Positions 1 to 8,511 of a DNA stretch of 48,476 nt are shown here, one piece after another. The position numbers and the translations under genes are program-made. The notes beneath the pieces were generated by a model. It worked only from the letters and a program-made list of their open reading frames with translations, was not told the origin of the DNA and searched no databases. The DNA comes from an uncultured Coriobacteriaceae bacterium. GTDB taxonomy: Bacteria; Actinomycetota; Coriobacteriia; Coriobacteriales; Eggerthellaceae. The stretch lies in NCBI GenBank assembly GCA_900552585.1, contig USAB01000004.1, positions 1-48,476 of the forward strand, given 5' to 3'. Numbering within the stretch: the stretch's first letter is position 1; each line of letters opens with the position of its first letter.

Positions 1-330
1 GGCGGCCGCAGAGGCATTTCAGCCGCCGGCTGCCAGCAGATTTCAAATAATTGGACGCCAAGTGAGGTTGGGAATGGTATAGCCATCCCTAACTTGCGTT
101 CTGGCATTACGACGCGGAAGAAACGGTGAAATGCCGCAATTTACTAGATTCCTGAACTGGGATTATATAAACACTATCAACAGGTAAAATTTGACGGCGA
201 GAATTAGCTGCGGTGAAACCATTCCCAAACTCGTTCCTCGTCCAAATTATCGGAATTTGTTGGCGGTGGGGCTGTCGAGCATAGTCCAACGCGCCCGCCC
301 GCAGGCCGCAGCTGCCCTCCCGCATCGCGA
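1..330. other. no recognisable gene
   Basis: Short overlapping frames are open on both strands but none has a ribosome site with a family-like sequence. The stretch around 130-200 is AT-richer than its surroundings and could hold a promoter for a gene to the left of the window. Nothing firmer can be said. Confidence 0.5.
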
Positions 331-365
331 AACGAAAAGCGGCCGCGCCAAGCGAGCGCGGCCGC
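331..365 (-). terminator. Rho-independent terminator of the hdr-flx operon
   Basis: A 9-bp perfect inverted repeat (arm GCGGCCGCG at 339-347, partner at 357-365, 9-nt loop) is followed, read on the minus strand, by TTTTCGTTTCG. It lies about 90 bases past the flxA stop codon, the expected place for the end of the seven-gene transcript. Confidence 0.7.
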
Positions 366-452
366 ATGCGAAAGGAGCAGTTGTTGCAGTCTGTTGCAGG
401 TGCCGTGGAAGCAGCCAAACTGTAACAGACTGCGAATTATCAGGTGAAACAA

Positions 453-1307
453 TCAGTCGCGCGGCAGCTCGGCAAGCTCGGCCTGTGTGAACACGGGACC
501 CTCCAGGCAGATGAAGTGGCCGCCGATGTTGCAGCGCCCGCATTTGCCCACGCCGCATTTCATGCGCATCTCCAACGTGGTGATGATGTCCTCCGGCGCA
601 AAGCCCATTTTTGCCAGGCTCTCACTGCACGTGCGGTACAGGCTGGGTCCGCCGCAGAGGCAGACGGCTGTGTTGTCGGGCTTGAAATCCAGGCTCTCCA
701 GGAACGGGGCCGTGTATGCCACCGTGCCCTCCCAGTCGTCGTTGCCGTGGTACACGCTTACATGCACGTGCGTATCCGGCTCCTGTGGCCATTTCTCGAA
801 CAGGTCGCGCTGGTACACCAGATCGCCGGGCGTGCTGGCGGAATACACGACATCGATGCGCCCATAATCCTCGCGATGCGCCAGGCAGTACTTGATGAAG
901 GCGCGGACGGGGGCAAAGCCGATGCCGCCGCTGATGAACAGCATGTTCTTGCCCTTCGTGGTCTCGTACGGGAACCAGTTGCCGTACGGCCCGCGCACGC
1001 CCACCTCGTCGCCGACGTGCAGATCGTGCAGCTGTTCCGTGACCACGCCCACGCGCTTCACGGTGAACTGGATGGTGTCCTCCGTTTGTGCGGATACGCA
1101 GAACATGCACTCGCCTGCGGGAATAACAGACAGCATGCCCAGCTGTCCCGGCTCCGCCTCGAACGGCTTCTTTCCATCCAGCGTCTGGACAACGAACGTT
1201 TTCACGTCGTGGGTCTCGGGAATGATGTCGACCACCTTGCACACGGTGGGGATGAACGGTTCGCCCATGTCTCGGGCACATCCGTGTTGGATGACGATGT
1301 CCGACAT
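453..1307 (-). CDS. flxA: FlxA-like FAD/NAD(P)H-binding subunit
   Basis: 284-residue flavin reductase-type subunit, predicted to oxidise NADH at an FAD and pass electrons into the Flx-Hdr complex in the cytoplasm. The N-terminal half is an FAD-binding barrel of the ferredoxin-NADP reductase superfamily; an NAD-binding segment with an SGGIGFAPVR motif follows. The C-terminus carries CGVGKCGRC with a fourth Cys eight residues on, the [2Fe-2S] ligand pattern of dihydroorotate dehydrogenase electron-transfer subunits. The ATG at 1307 was chosen over the longer frame because AAGGAGG lies just upstream and it follows the flxB stop by one base. It is last in the hdrCBA-flxDCBA operon. The family is known from Desulfovibrio Flx-Hdr; the NADH specificity here is inferred. 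Confidence 0.88.
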   Translation of the reverse strand: MSDIVIQHGCARDMGEPFIPTVCKVVDIIPETHDVKTFVVQTLDGKKPFEAEPGQLGMLSVIPAGECMFCVSAQTEDTIQFTVKRVGVVTEQLHDLHVGDEVGVRGPYGNWFPYETTKGKNMLFISGGIGFAPVRAFIKYCLAHREDYGRIDVVYSASTPGDLVYQRDLFEKWPQEPDTHVHVSVYHGNDDWEGTVAYTAPFLESLDFKPDNTAVCLCGGPSLYRTCSESLAKMGFAPEDIITTLEMRMKCGVGKCGRCNIGGHFICLEGPVFTQAELAELPRD

Positions 1308-1308
1308 G

Positions 1309-2388
1309 CTAGGCCTCCTTCTTCGTGCGCGGATCGGTTGCGCCGGGTCCGGTAGGCGCCGGCATGGGCACTCCTGCAGGAACGGCATCCTCTTCGAAAT
1401 CCGGTGTGGAGGCAATGCGGTCGATGAGCACCGTGATGTCCAGCGCCACCGGGCATTTCTGTACGCAGCGTCCGCAGCCCACGCAGAGTTCCTTGCCGTA
1501 GCGGTCCTCGAAGTAGTTCAGCTTATGCATGAAGCGGTTGCGCACGCGCTCCTTCTTCGTGGGGCGCGGGTTATGGCCGCCCGCCATTTCGGTGTATTCC
1601 GAGAACATGCAGCTGTCCCAGCAGCGGAAGCGCACGCCCTCCTTCATCTTATTCTCTTGGCAGATGTCGAAGCAGTAGCAGGTGGGGCATACGAAGGTGC
1701 AGGTGCCGCAGTTCAGGCACTTCTTCGACACATCGTCCCACAGAGGATCGTCGAACATGTGGTCCAGCTTCTGCTTCACGCCGTCCATGTGCACCTTCAG
1801 CGTGCATTCCACGGGTTCCACGTCAACGTCGCCGTCTTCCAGGAACGGCGCCCACTTGCCAAGTGCCGCCTTTCCCTTATCGCTCTGCGCTTCCACGCGG
1901 TAGGCAGTGCCGCCGTCGTGCAGCATGATGTCCGCTGCCGGCGCCTTGTTCGGGTCCGCCTCCACGGAATCGCAGAAGCAGGTTTCGCCCACTTCCGTGC
2001 ATGCAATGCAGACGGTGGTGATTTTGTCCCGCAGCCCCTGGTAGAACTCGTCGACGTATCCCTTTGTCAGAAACACATCGTCCAGGCATTCGATGCTGCG
2101 CATGTCGCATGGACGGATGCCGAACACGGTCTGTCGAGCGGATTCGTCGGTAGGCTGGATGTACATATCGCCCGCCTCGTTCACGCCATAGCGGTACATC
2201 TTCTGCGTCTGCGGGAACAGCAGGTCTTTGGGCGGCAATGCGGTATTGATCAGGTCGAACCGCGCCGGTCCCTCGGAGATGAACGGTGCGAACTTTGCCA
2301 CGTCGTCGACGATCTTCGGAACGTAGACCACTTCCTCTTGCGAAAGCTGCGCGAGCAAGTCGTTCAGCCGGTTTTTCTGTAGCAGCAT
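1309..2388 (-). CDS. flxB: FlxB-like [4Fe-4S] dicluster protein (AsrA-related)
   Basis: 359-residue electron-transfer subunit. The N-terminal about 200 residues resemble anaerobic sulfite reductase subunit A / hydrogenase beta-like proteins. Two ferredoxin-type cluster sites follow: CLNCGTCTFVCP and CVGCGRCVQKCP. Additional Cys residues in CIACTEVGETCFC and CYCFDIC fit the AsrA/FlxB pattern. A strong GGAAGGAGG site sits 5-6 bases before the ATG. It lies between flxC (13-base gap) and flxA (1-base gap) and should relay electrons between the flavin subunit and the Hdr module. The flx symbol rests on gene order plus domain type. Confidence 0.82.
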   Translation of the reverse strand: MLLQKNRLNDLLAQLSQEEVVYVPKIVDDVAKFAPFISEGPARFDLINTALPPKDLLFPQTQKMYRYGVNEAGDMYIQPTDESARQTVFGIRPCDMRSIECLDDVFLTKGYVDEFYQGLRDKITTVCIACTEVGETCFCDSVEADPNKAPAADIMLHDGGTAYRVEAQSDKGKAALGKWAPFLEDGDVDVEPVECTLKVHMDGVKQKLDHMFDDPLWDDVSKKCLNCGTCTFVCPTCYCFDICQENKMKEGVRFRCWDSCMFSEYTEMAGGHNPRPTKKERVRNRFMHKLNYFEDRYGKELCVGCGRCVQKCPVALDITVLIDRIASTPDFEEDAVPAGVPMPAPTGPGATDPRTKKEA

Positions 2389-2401
2389 AGCGGCCTCCTT
2401 C

Positions 2402-3259
2402 CTACATGAATTCCTCGACGTCGTCCAGCTTGTAATTGCGCAGGACGTCGGCGTTGTTCGTATCCATACCGCTTTCGAATTCCCCGAACAGGTTGTTCAT
2501 GTCCTTGATCAGCTTGCGATTGATCAGCATCAACGGCAGGTTCATGGGGCACACGCGCTCGCATTCGCCGCATTCTATGCAGCGGTCGCCAATGTGGAAG
2601 GCTCGCGTCAGGCCGTAGAAGCGGTTCTCATTCAGGTTGTTCTGCTTGCCCTGCCAGCCGGCGCGGCGTTGATCCACGAAGCAGATGCGGCACGTGCAGC
2701 ACGGGCACACGTCGCGGCAGGCATAGCAGCGGATGCACTTGCTGAAGATGTTCTCGAACTCCTGCTCGCGGGTATCGCGCGACATGTTCTCCAAGCGCTC
2801 CACCATGCCAAAGCGGTTCTCCGGCGTGCGGTCCGGGCCCGCTTCGGCAAGCATCTCGTCGAACACCACGGGCGCTTGATGCCGGCACTCGGCGCATTTC
2901 TTCAGCATCTGGTCTTCGTCGTGGCGGTATACCATGCCATCGCACGGAAGGCCCAACAGGTATACGTCCTCGCGCTTCAGTTGGTTGTCCTCGATCATAC
3001 GGTTGATGGCGCGCGATTCGCATCCGCGCGTGCACAGCGCCACCTTGCCTTTGTTGCGATAATCCAGCACGTACTTGCCAAGCGCATTCACGCAATGACG
3101 GTTGTACACCAGGCGTCCCACGTCATCGGGGTCGCTGACGAAGCAGGGTGTGGTCTGGTTCTCGAAGCGGCCGTTTTCCCAGCCTATGACGCAGACTGCT
3201 TCGCCGGACCTCAACAGCTCGGCTGCTCGCTGGCGGAGCTTGTCCTCAAGCGCGCTCAT
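2402..3259 (-). CDS. flxC: FlxC-like [4Fe-4S] dicluster protein
   Basis: 285-residue cytoplasmic iron-sulfur protein. The N-terminal part contains CTRGCESRAINR and a GLPCDGM stretch, as in proteins of the F420-hydrogenase/dehydrogenase beta-subunit type. The C-terminal third carries CIRCYACRDVCPCCTC and CIECGECERVCP, predicted to bind two [4Fe-4S] clusters, with two extra Cys that may form a third site. Its ATG overlaps the flxD stop codon (ATGA), indicating translational coupling. The role as an internal electron relay of the Flx-Hdr complex is inferred from context. Confidence 0.82.
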   Translation of the reverse strand: MSALEDKLRQRAAELLRSGEAVCVIGWENGRFENQTTPCFVSDPDDVGRLVYNRHCVNALGKYVLDYRNKGKVALCTRGCESRAINRMIEDNQLKREDVYLLGLPCDGMVYRHDEDQMLKKCAECRHQAPVVFDEMLAEAGPDRTPENRFGMVERLENMSRDTREQEFENIFSKCIRCYACRDVCPCCTCRICFVDQRRAGWQGKQNNLNENRFYGLTRAFHIGDRCIECGECERVCPMNLPLMLINRKLIKDMNNLFGEFESGMDTNNADVLRNYKLDDVEEFM

Positions 3260-3723
3260 AGCTCGGCCTCCTTCCGGTTCGTGTGCAGCGGCCCCAGTGC
3301 GCGAATTTCCTCACATACCTGGGTCACGGTATCGCGGAACTTGCCGGCTTCGGCGCCGGAGATCCAGCGCACCTGGAAGCGCTCGGGTTCGAGTCCGGCG
3401 AATTCCAACAAGCGCTTGTACACCAGCATGCGCCGGCGGGTGAAGTAGTTGCCGCTGGTGTAGTGGCAGTCGCCGGGATGGCAGCCGCACACCAGCACGG
3501 CGTCGCAGCCGCGCTGGAGCGCTTCCAACACGTATTGCGGATTCACGCGCCCGGAACACGGCACGCGCAGCAGGCGGATGTCCGCCGGATACTTCATGCG
3601 GTTTAGCCCGGCCAGGTCGGCGCCCGCGTAGGTGCACCAGTTGCAGCAGAATGCCAAGATCTTCGGGCGGAATTCGCCGTTCGCCTGGGATGCTTCGGCA
3701 GAAGCGGTATCTACCATTGGCAT
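3256..3723 (-). CDS. flxD: FlxD/MvhD-type hydrogenase iron-sulfur subunit
   Basis: 155-residue member of the MvhD/FlxD family, the small [2Fe-2S] protein that docks HdrA to its electron donor module. Diagnostic stretches are FCCNWCTYAGADLAG, RVPCSGRVNP and VLVCGCHPGDCHY, which supply the cluster cysteines. The ATG at 3723 has an AGAGGTGA site; an in-frame ATG two codons later (3717) is an alternative. The 5' end overlaps the hdrA stop by 13 bases. In methanogens MvhD joins hydrogenase to HdrABC; here, next to flxABC, the donor module is the NADH-oxidising one. Confidence 0.92.
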   Translation of the reverse strand: MPMVDTASAEASQANGEFRPKILAFCCNWCTYAGADLAGLNRMKYPADIRLLRVPCSGRVNPQYVLEALQRGCDAVLVCGCHPGDCHYTSGNYFTRRRMLVYKRLLEFAGLEPERFQVRWISGAEAGKFRDTVTQVCEEIRALGPLHTNRKEAEL

Positions 3724-5693
3724 AGCGCGTTCACCTCTTTCATGATTTCCTCGTCCGAGAATCCCTTCAGGTCAAGCGCACCGGGACGGCATGCCACGGT
3801 ACAGGCGCCGCAGCCTTGGCACAATGCTTCGTTCACAACGGCAACCTGGCGTTCCACCTTCACGGAGTTCTCGCGGAACTTCTTGGTTTGCAGGCTGATG
3901 GCCTGGTACGGGCATATGTTCACGCACGTTCCGCACCCTGAGCATTTCGAGGTATCCACGTGGCTGACCATGGGGTTCGACTCGATGGAGTCTTTGCTCA
4001 GCAGGCCGATGATCTTCGATGCGGCCGCGCCTGCCTGCGCCACCGTATCCGGGATGTCCTTCGGGCCCTGCGCGGTGCCGGCCAGGTACACGCCTGCCAT
4101 CTGCGTTTCAACGGGACGCAGCTTTGGGTGTGCCTCCGTGATCCAGTTATGCTGGTCGCAGGCGGCGCCGAACAATCCGGCCAGCTGGCGCGTTCCCGCG
4201 CTGGGCACCATGGCCGTTTCCAGCACCACCATGTCCGCATTCACGCGGATGCCTTCGCCGGAAAGCGTGTCGGCGCCCAGGCAGACGTAGTGGTCGCCTT
4301 CGCGGTAGATCTTCGAAACGCGTCCGCGGATGTACAGCGCGCCGTCATGCTGCGCACGCATATAGAACTCGTCGTAATTCTTGCCGGGCGTGCGCACGTC
4401 CATGTAGAACACGTAGCATTTGCCGTCCGGCACCTTTTCCAGATATTGATGCGCATGCTTCGCGCCGTACATGCAGCACGCGCGGCTGCAATAGGGAACG
4501 CCCTTCGCGGGGTCGCGGCTGCCTACGCATTTTACGATCACGACGCTCTTCGGCTCCTTCTGGTCGGAGGGGCGGCGCACGTGGCCTTCCGTGGGGCCGG
4601 AGGCATTTACCAGGCGTTCGAAGTGCAGGCCGGTGATGACGTCGGGGTACTGGCCGCCGCCGTATTCGGGATAGAGGTCTTCCCACTTGATCAGATCGTA
4701 GCCGGTTGCCAGCAGCACGGCGCCGTACGTTTCCGTGGTCAGCTTATCCGTGTCCTTGTAATTGATGGCATCTGCCGTGCACACCTTAGCGCACACGCCA
4801 CACTTGCCCTTCGTCAGCATGCGGCAGTGGTCCGGGTCGATGACGGGCTTGCTGGGCACGGCCTGCGGGAACATCTTGTAGATGGCGCGACGTTCCGACA
4901 TGCCCTGGTCGAACTCGTTCGTCACGCGCTGCGGGCATTTTGTTTCGCACATGCCGCAACCCGTGCATTTGTCGTAGTCGATGTACTTCGCCTTCTCGCG
5001 GATGGTCACCTCGAAGTTGCCTACGTATCCGTTGACTTCTTCCACTTCGGAAAGCGTCTTGATGGTGATGTTCGGATGGCCGCCCACCTCGGCCATCTTA
5101 GGCGTGCAGATGCAGGCTGAGCAGTCAAGCGTGGGGAACGTCTTGTCCAGCATGACCATCTTGCCGCCCAGGCTGGGCTTGCGCTCCACGATGGTCACCT
5201 GGTGGCCGGCGTCGGCAATGTCAAGCGCCGCCTGCATGCCGGCGATACCGCCGCCGATGATCAGCGCGCGCTTGTTGATGGGGATCTCGGATGTGTATAG
5301 CGGCGCGTCGCGGTCGACCTTCGCCACGGCCATTTTCACCAGGTCGATGGCCTTGAGCGTTGCCTCTTCCTTGTCCGTGGTGACCCAGGACACTTGTTCG
5401 CGGATGTTCGCCACCTCCAGCATGAAGGGGTTCACCTTTGTGTCGGCGAGCATCTTGCGCCAGGTGGCCTCGTGCATGCGCGGCGAGCAGGCCGTCATGA
5501 CCACGCGATCGATGTCGTACTTTTCGATGGCCTCTTTGACGGTCTCCTGGCCGGGCTGAGAACAGGTGTACTTGTTCGTCATGGCGTACACCACGTTTGG
5601 CATGTTGCGTGCGGCCTCTGCCACGCGCTCGACGTCCACTACGGAAGCGATGTTCGTTCCGCAATGGCAGACGAAAACTCCGATGCGGCTCAT
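3711..5693 (-). CDS. hdrA: heterodisulfide reductase subunit A (HdrA)
   Basis: 660-residue flavin-bifurcating core subunit, full length for the family. An N-terminal region with VCHCGTN leads to the FAD-binding GGGIAGMQAALD at about 147-158. The PTLDCSACICTPKM stretch has Cys where some archaeal HdrA proteins have selenocysteine. Ferredoxin-type motifs are CTGCGMCETKCP near 243-253, a CGVCAKVC site near 300, and two C-terminal motifs, CSGCGTCVNICP and CQGCGACTVACRP. Its start overlaps the hdrB stop by four bases. Known HdrA proteins split an electron pair between a disulfide and ferredoxin; that reaction is inferred here. Confidence 0.95.
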   Translation of the reverse strand: MSRIGVFVCHCGTNIASVVDVERVAEAARNMPNVVYAMTNKYTCSQPGQETVKEAIEKYDIDRVVMTACSPRMHEATWRKMLADTKVNPFMLEVANIREQVSWVTTDKEEATLKAIDLVKMAVAKVDRDAPLYTSEIPINKRALIIGGGIAGMQAALDIADAGHQVTIVERKPSLGGKMVMLDKTFPTLDCSACICTPKMAEVGGHPNITIKTLSEVEEVNGYVGNFEVTIREKAKYIDYDKCTGCGMCETKCPQRVTNEFDQGMSERRAIYKMFPQAVPSKPVIDPDHCRMLTKGKCGVCAKVCTADAINYKDTDKLTTETYGAVLLATGYDLIKWEDLYPEYGGGQYPDVITGLHFERLVNASGPTEGHVRRPSDQKEPKSVVIVKCVGSRDPAKGVPYCSRACCMYGAKHAHQYLEKVPDGKCYVFYMDVRTPGKNYDEFYMRAQHDGALYIRGRVSKIYREGDHYVCLGADTLSGEGIRVNADMVVLETAMVPSAGTRQLAGLFGAACDQHNWITEAHPKLRPVETQMAGVYLAGTAQGPKDIPDTVAQAGAAASKIIGLLSKDSIESNPMVSHVDTSKCSGCGTCVNICPYQAISLQTKKFRENSVKVERQVAVVNEALCQGCGACTVACRPGALDLKGFSDEEIMKEVNALCQW

Positions 5694-6700
5694 GCGTTCA
5701 CCTCTTCCTTGTCAGCGGACGCTGCCTTGGCGGCTTCGGCCTGGGCCTTCTTGCGGGCGGCGGCTTTCGCCTTCGCCTCCGCAATACGACGCTCCTTGTC
5801 CGTCATCTTCGGCTCCACCTTGCGGGCCATGACTTCTTTCACGAAGCCCGTGGCATCCTTGAAGTGCTTGTCGATGCCGGCCTGCTGCAGCGTCGCGCCC
5901 ATGGCCAGCGCCAGGATTTGCGTGAAGTAGAACACGGGCATGTCGTAGTCCGTGCCGAATTTGCGGTTGATTTCGTCTTCGCGCATATCCAGGTTCAGCC
6001 AGCACAGCGGGCAGGCCGTAACAATGGCCTCGGCGCCGCATGCCTGCGCGTTGCGGTAGATGCGGTTGATCAGCGGGCGTGTTTCATCGGCCACGATGAC
6101 CTGGTTCGATGCGCCGCAGCATTCCGTCTTGAAGCCCCAGTCCACGGGTTCGGCGCCCACGGCTGCCATCAACTTGTCCATGCTGGTTGGGTTCTCCACA
6201 TCGTCGAATTCGCATACGCCGGCGGGGCGCACCAGCGTGCAGCCGTAATAGCAGGCAAGCTTCACGCCGTTGAGCGACTTCATGGCGCGCTGCTTGATGA
6301 GTTCCATGATTTCCGGCCGTGCGAACAGCTCCAGCAGGCTGACCACATTGTTCGTTGCCTGGAAGGGCATCTTGATCAGGCTGGACAGGTGCTGGCGCAG
6401 CTCATCGTCCTGGCGGGCGGCAACGGATGCGCGCTTCAGGTTGTTGTAGCAGCTGGCACACGGGGCCACCACGTCGGGGTTGCCCGGCAGTGTTTCCGCC
6501 AGAGCCAAGCTGCGTGCGGGAAGCGCGTAGCCCAGGTCGCGGTTTTCCACGCTTGCTGCCGATGCGCCGCAGCAATTCCAATCGGGGATTTCGCGGAAGT
6601 TCAAGCCGATGGCCTGGTTCACGTAATTCATGGATATGGTGTAGCTGATGCCCGTGGTGTCGGCCGAACATCCGGGGAAGTAGGCGAAGGTCCTATCCAT
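5690..6700 (-). CDS. hdrB: heterodisulfide reductase subunit B (HdrB)
   Basis: 336-residue protein with the paired CCG-domain pattern that binds the noncubane [4Fe-4S] clusters of HdrB: FPGC, NCCGAS and CASC in the first half, CYYGC, ECCGAS and CPLC in the second. This subunit is the site of disulfide reduction. The ATG at 6700 is preferred because of an AGGAGG site 8 bases upstream; it overlaps the hdrC stop by eight bases. The last about 45 residues are a Lys/Ala/Glu-rich, probably helical tail not usual in the family. The physiological disulfide is unknown; no dsrC gene is seen in this window. Confidence 0.93.
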   Translation of the reverse strand: MDRTFAYFPGCSADTTGISYTISMNYVNQAIGLNFREIPDWNCCGASAASVENRDLGYALPARSLALAETLPGNPDVVAPCASCYNNLKRASVAARQDDELRQHLSSLIKMPFQATNNVVSLLELFARPEIMELIKQRAMKSLNGVKLACYYGCTLVRPAGVCEFDDVENPTSMDKLMAAVGAEPVDWGFKTECCGASNQVIVADETRPLINRIYRNAQACGAEAIVTACPLCWLNLDMREDEINRKFGTDYDMPVFYFTQILALAMGATLQQAGIDKHFKDATGFVKEVMARKVEPKMTDKERRIAEAKAKAAARKKAQAEAAKAASADKEEVNA

Positions 6701-7271
6701 TCTGGGTGCCTCCTTCCTGGTTGAAGCAACGGTCGATGAGATCGGCAACCGCCGGTTGACACGATGCGGGCGTTTCGCGCACGGAGATCATGCCGCGCTG
6801 CAGCATTTTCGGAGCGCCGGCCACATCTTGGAACAGGTGGCCGGAGCCCAGGTTGAACTTCATAGCAAGGCGCGATTCCGAAGAGCGGCCGTACTTGCGC
6901 ACACCCTTGATAAATTCCTCTTCGAACACATTGCTGGCCGGTACGGGGTGGTGCCCCGTGGCCTTCGATGCCTTGCGAACCTCGCGCATCAGGTCGGTGA
7001 TGCGGACGTTCTGCGGGCAGCGTGCCGAACAGACCTCACAGCCTGCGCAGATCCAGGGTCCGCGTGCGGCAAGGGTGGGTTCCAAGATGCCCAGTTGCAG
7101 ATGGCGAATGACTTGCTGGGGCCGCATGTCCATGGCGTCGGTCATAGGACAGCCTGCAGAGCATTTCCCGCACTGATAGCAGTCCTTCAGATCGACGCCG
7201 GCGTTTGCGGCGATCTGCGCAATAGCCTGCAAGTCGTCGTCGCTGATTTCGGACAGATTGACAGCTTGCAC
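6693..7271 (-). CDS. hdrC: heterodisulfide reductase subunit C (HdrC)
   Basis: 192-residue two-cluster ferredoxin-like subunit that carries electrons from HdrA to HdrB. CYQCGKCSAGCP (residues 31-42) and CAGCEVCSARCP (about 76-87) each supply four Cys. The start is GTG at 7271, supported by AAAGGAGA about 7 bases upstream. It is the first gene of the seven-gene hdr-flx unit, with a 282-base upstream gap that must hold the operon promoter. Confidence 0.92.
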   Translation of the reverse strand: MQAVNLSEISDDDLQAIAQIAANAGVDLKDCYQCGKCSAGCPMTDAMDMRPQQVIRHLQLGILEPTLAARGPWICAGCEVCSARCPQNVRITDLMREVRKASKATGHHPVPASNVFEEEFIKGVRKYGRSSESRLAMKFNLGSGHLFQDVAGAPKMLQRGMISVRETPASCQPAVADLIDRCFNQEGGTQNG

Positions 7272-7553
7272 GAATGTCTCCTTTCCGCCTTAGGGGAAGG
7301 CTGCCTCGTTGCGATGGTTGTTGGGCGTGTCCCGACGCCCTTGTCTCATTTGTTAGTGCAACGATGACAGTTAAAGCATTGCGCTAAAGTTGCAGTCTGT
7401 ATATGTGGGGAATTGCGAACGGCGCGCAGCAAATGGTAGACGGGGGAATGCTGTCTGAAAGAAAACCCAGCTCAAAGGTAGGAATAACAGCGATGTGTTA
7501 AAAGATTTGCCGCTGCAGCGGGGCGCGCGGTACTGCTGCGGTTGCGCAATCTG
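7272..7553 (-). promoter_or_regulatory. leader and promoter region of the hdr-flx operon
   Basis: This gap lies upstream of hdrC and downstream of the next minus-strand gene. It contains a perfect 6-bp inverted repeat (arm GGGCGT at 7324-7329, partner at 7336-7341, spacer GTCCCG) about 55 bases before the GTG, in the probable leader. The AT-richer part at 7370-7410 is the likeliest promoter place, but no confident -35/-10 pair can be named. Confidence 0.35.
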
Positions 7554-7874
7554 CTACTTGCGGTTCTTCGCGCGCGACTGCGCTGCCTTCTTGTTGCTGC
7601 GCTTCTTGTCCTTGTTCTTCGCGCCGCCATTGCCGCCGCTGGACTTCTTCTTCGAGGAGCCCTTGCGCTGGTTTGACTGGCTTTTCTTCTTGAAGCGCCG
7701 ATTCGTGAGCGACATGATGATACCTGATGCGATAACGATCAGAATTCCCAGGAACAAGCCGAGTTGCGTGTTGCCTTCGGATGCGCCTCCGTCGGCGGAT
7801 GCGGCGGGAGCTACGGCTAATACGGAAATGCAGGCAACTGCGATGGCGGTAAGGATGGTAGAGCGCTTATTCAC
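7554..7874 (-). CDS. small membrane protein with Lys-rich tail
   Basis: 106 residues. The N-terminus (KR, then a hydrophobic stretch ending VAPAASA) is a probable signal peptide with cleavage after ASA. A short Gly/Ser/Glu linker leads to one membrane helix near 38-57, and the last about 45 residues are mostly Lys, Arg, Ser, Asn and Gln, probably cytoplasmic. GTG start with AAGGAG six bases before. Proteins of this layout (signal, short linker, helix, basic tail) are common small cell-envelope proteins in actinobacteria. No function can be assigned. Confidence 0.7.
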   Translation of the reverse strand: MNKRSTILTAIAVACISVLAVAPAASADGGASEGNTQLGLFLGILIVIASGIIMSLTNRRFKKKSQSNQRKGSSKKKSSGGNGGAKNKDKKRSNKKAAQSRAKNRK

Positions 7875-8123
7875 GGGAGCTCCTTCTATGCGGTGGGTGC
7901 GCGCATGTGCATGCTGTTTATACGGGAAATAAGTATAGATGATTCCCCGATTATCGGGGACGGAGCAGGCGCTTGCGAATGCCCCATGAAGATAGAGCTA
8001 GATATATCGAATAATCCTAAAGGCATAGGACGCCCCTTGTTCACGTTATATAACTCGACGCGGAGGGCATTGACCAATGCGTGCGCAGCCGGCCGATGCG
8101 AGATTGCTTGTAAGGAGGGGATC

Positions 8124-8410
8124 GTGGAGCAGAGAATAGGCGATCGCCGGCTGAGGGCATTTCCTTTAAGAACCAGCCGCTGGCATTCACCACGAAGATT
8201 TATAAAGCGGCCGGTTCCGGCAAGGTTGCTTACACCGCCAAGGCGGGCACGAAGCTGACCATCAGCAAGGTGAAGACCCTCAAGGGGCGGCCTTGGTTCT
8301 ACGTGAAGGACGCGAAGGGCCAGACGGGTTGGATCAGAGGACTCGGCAAATTCGTTTCTGAGATGCACGAAAACGCCCGATACAACACATTATTCAAAAA
8401 CCTGCATTAG
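8124..8410 (+). pseudogene. internally deleted secreted SH3-like protein gene
   Basis: A GTG at 8124 with an AGGAGGGG site begins MEQRIG, close to the MERRMN start of the intact gene at 31832. After a few codons this frame loses all similarity. In another frame, 8159-8410 encodes about 83 residues (KNQPL, TLKGRPWFYVKD, GQTGWIRG, YNTLFKNLH) that match the C-terminal SH3-like domain of the 31832 protein to its last residues. The simplest reading is a large internal deletion, removing the signal peptide and middle, plus a frameshift. The product cannot be a secreted SH3 protein. Confidence 0.75.
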
Positions 8411-8446
8411 CGGGATTAGGAAGCTTTTCCCAAGTTGGGACAAAAA

Positions 8447-8476
8447 GAAAGCGCCCGCACGAATGCGAGCGCTTTC
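8447..8476 (-). terminator. Rho-independent terminator of the yagU-like gene
   Basis: Stem GAAAGCGC pairs with GCGCTTTC and an inner CGCA pairs with TGCG around a CGAA loop. Read on the minus strand it is followed by TTTTTG, 35 bases past the stop of the minus-strand gene. It may also stop transcripts of the deleted SH3 gene from the other side. Confidence 0.8.
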
Positions 8477-8511
8477 TGCATTGCAATACCGGTACGAAAG
8501 AGGAACTGCAA

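Noticed and set aside
892..2382. Long plus-strand frame opposite flxA/flxB
   Set aside because: Antisense shadow of two clear iron-sulfur genes; its peptide is Ala/His/Val-rich and family-less.
4900..5150. Selenocysteine in HdrA
   Set aside because: The position that is Sec in some archaeal HdrA is a normal Cys (PTLDCSACIC) and no in-frame TGA is present.
7886..8368. 160-codon minus-strand frame
   Set aside because: Antisense to the SH3-like relic; no ribosome site and no recognisable domain.
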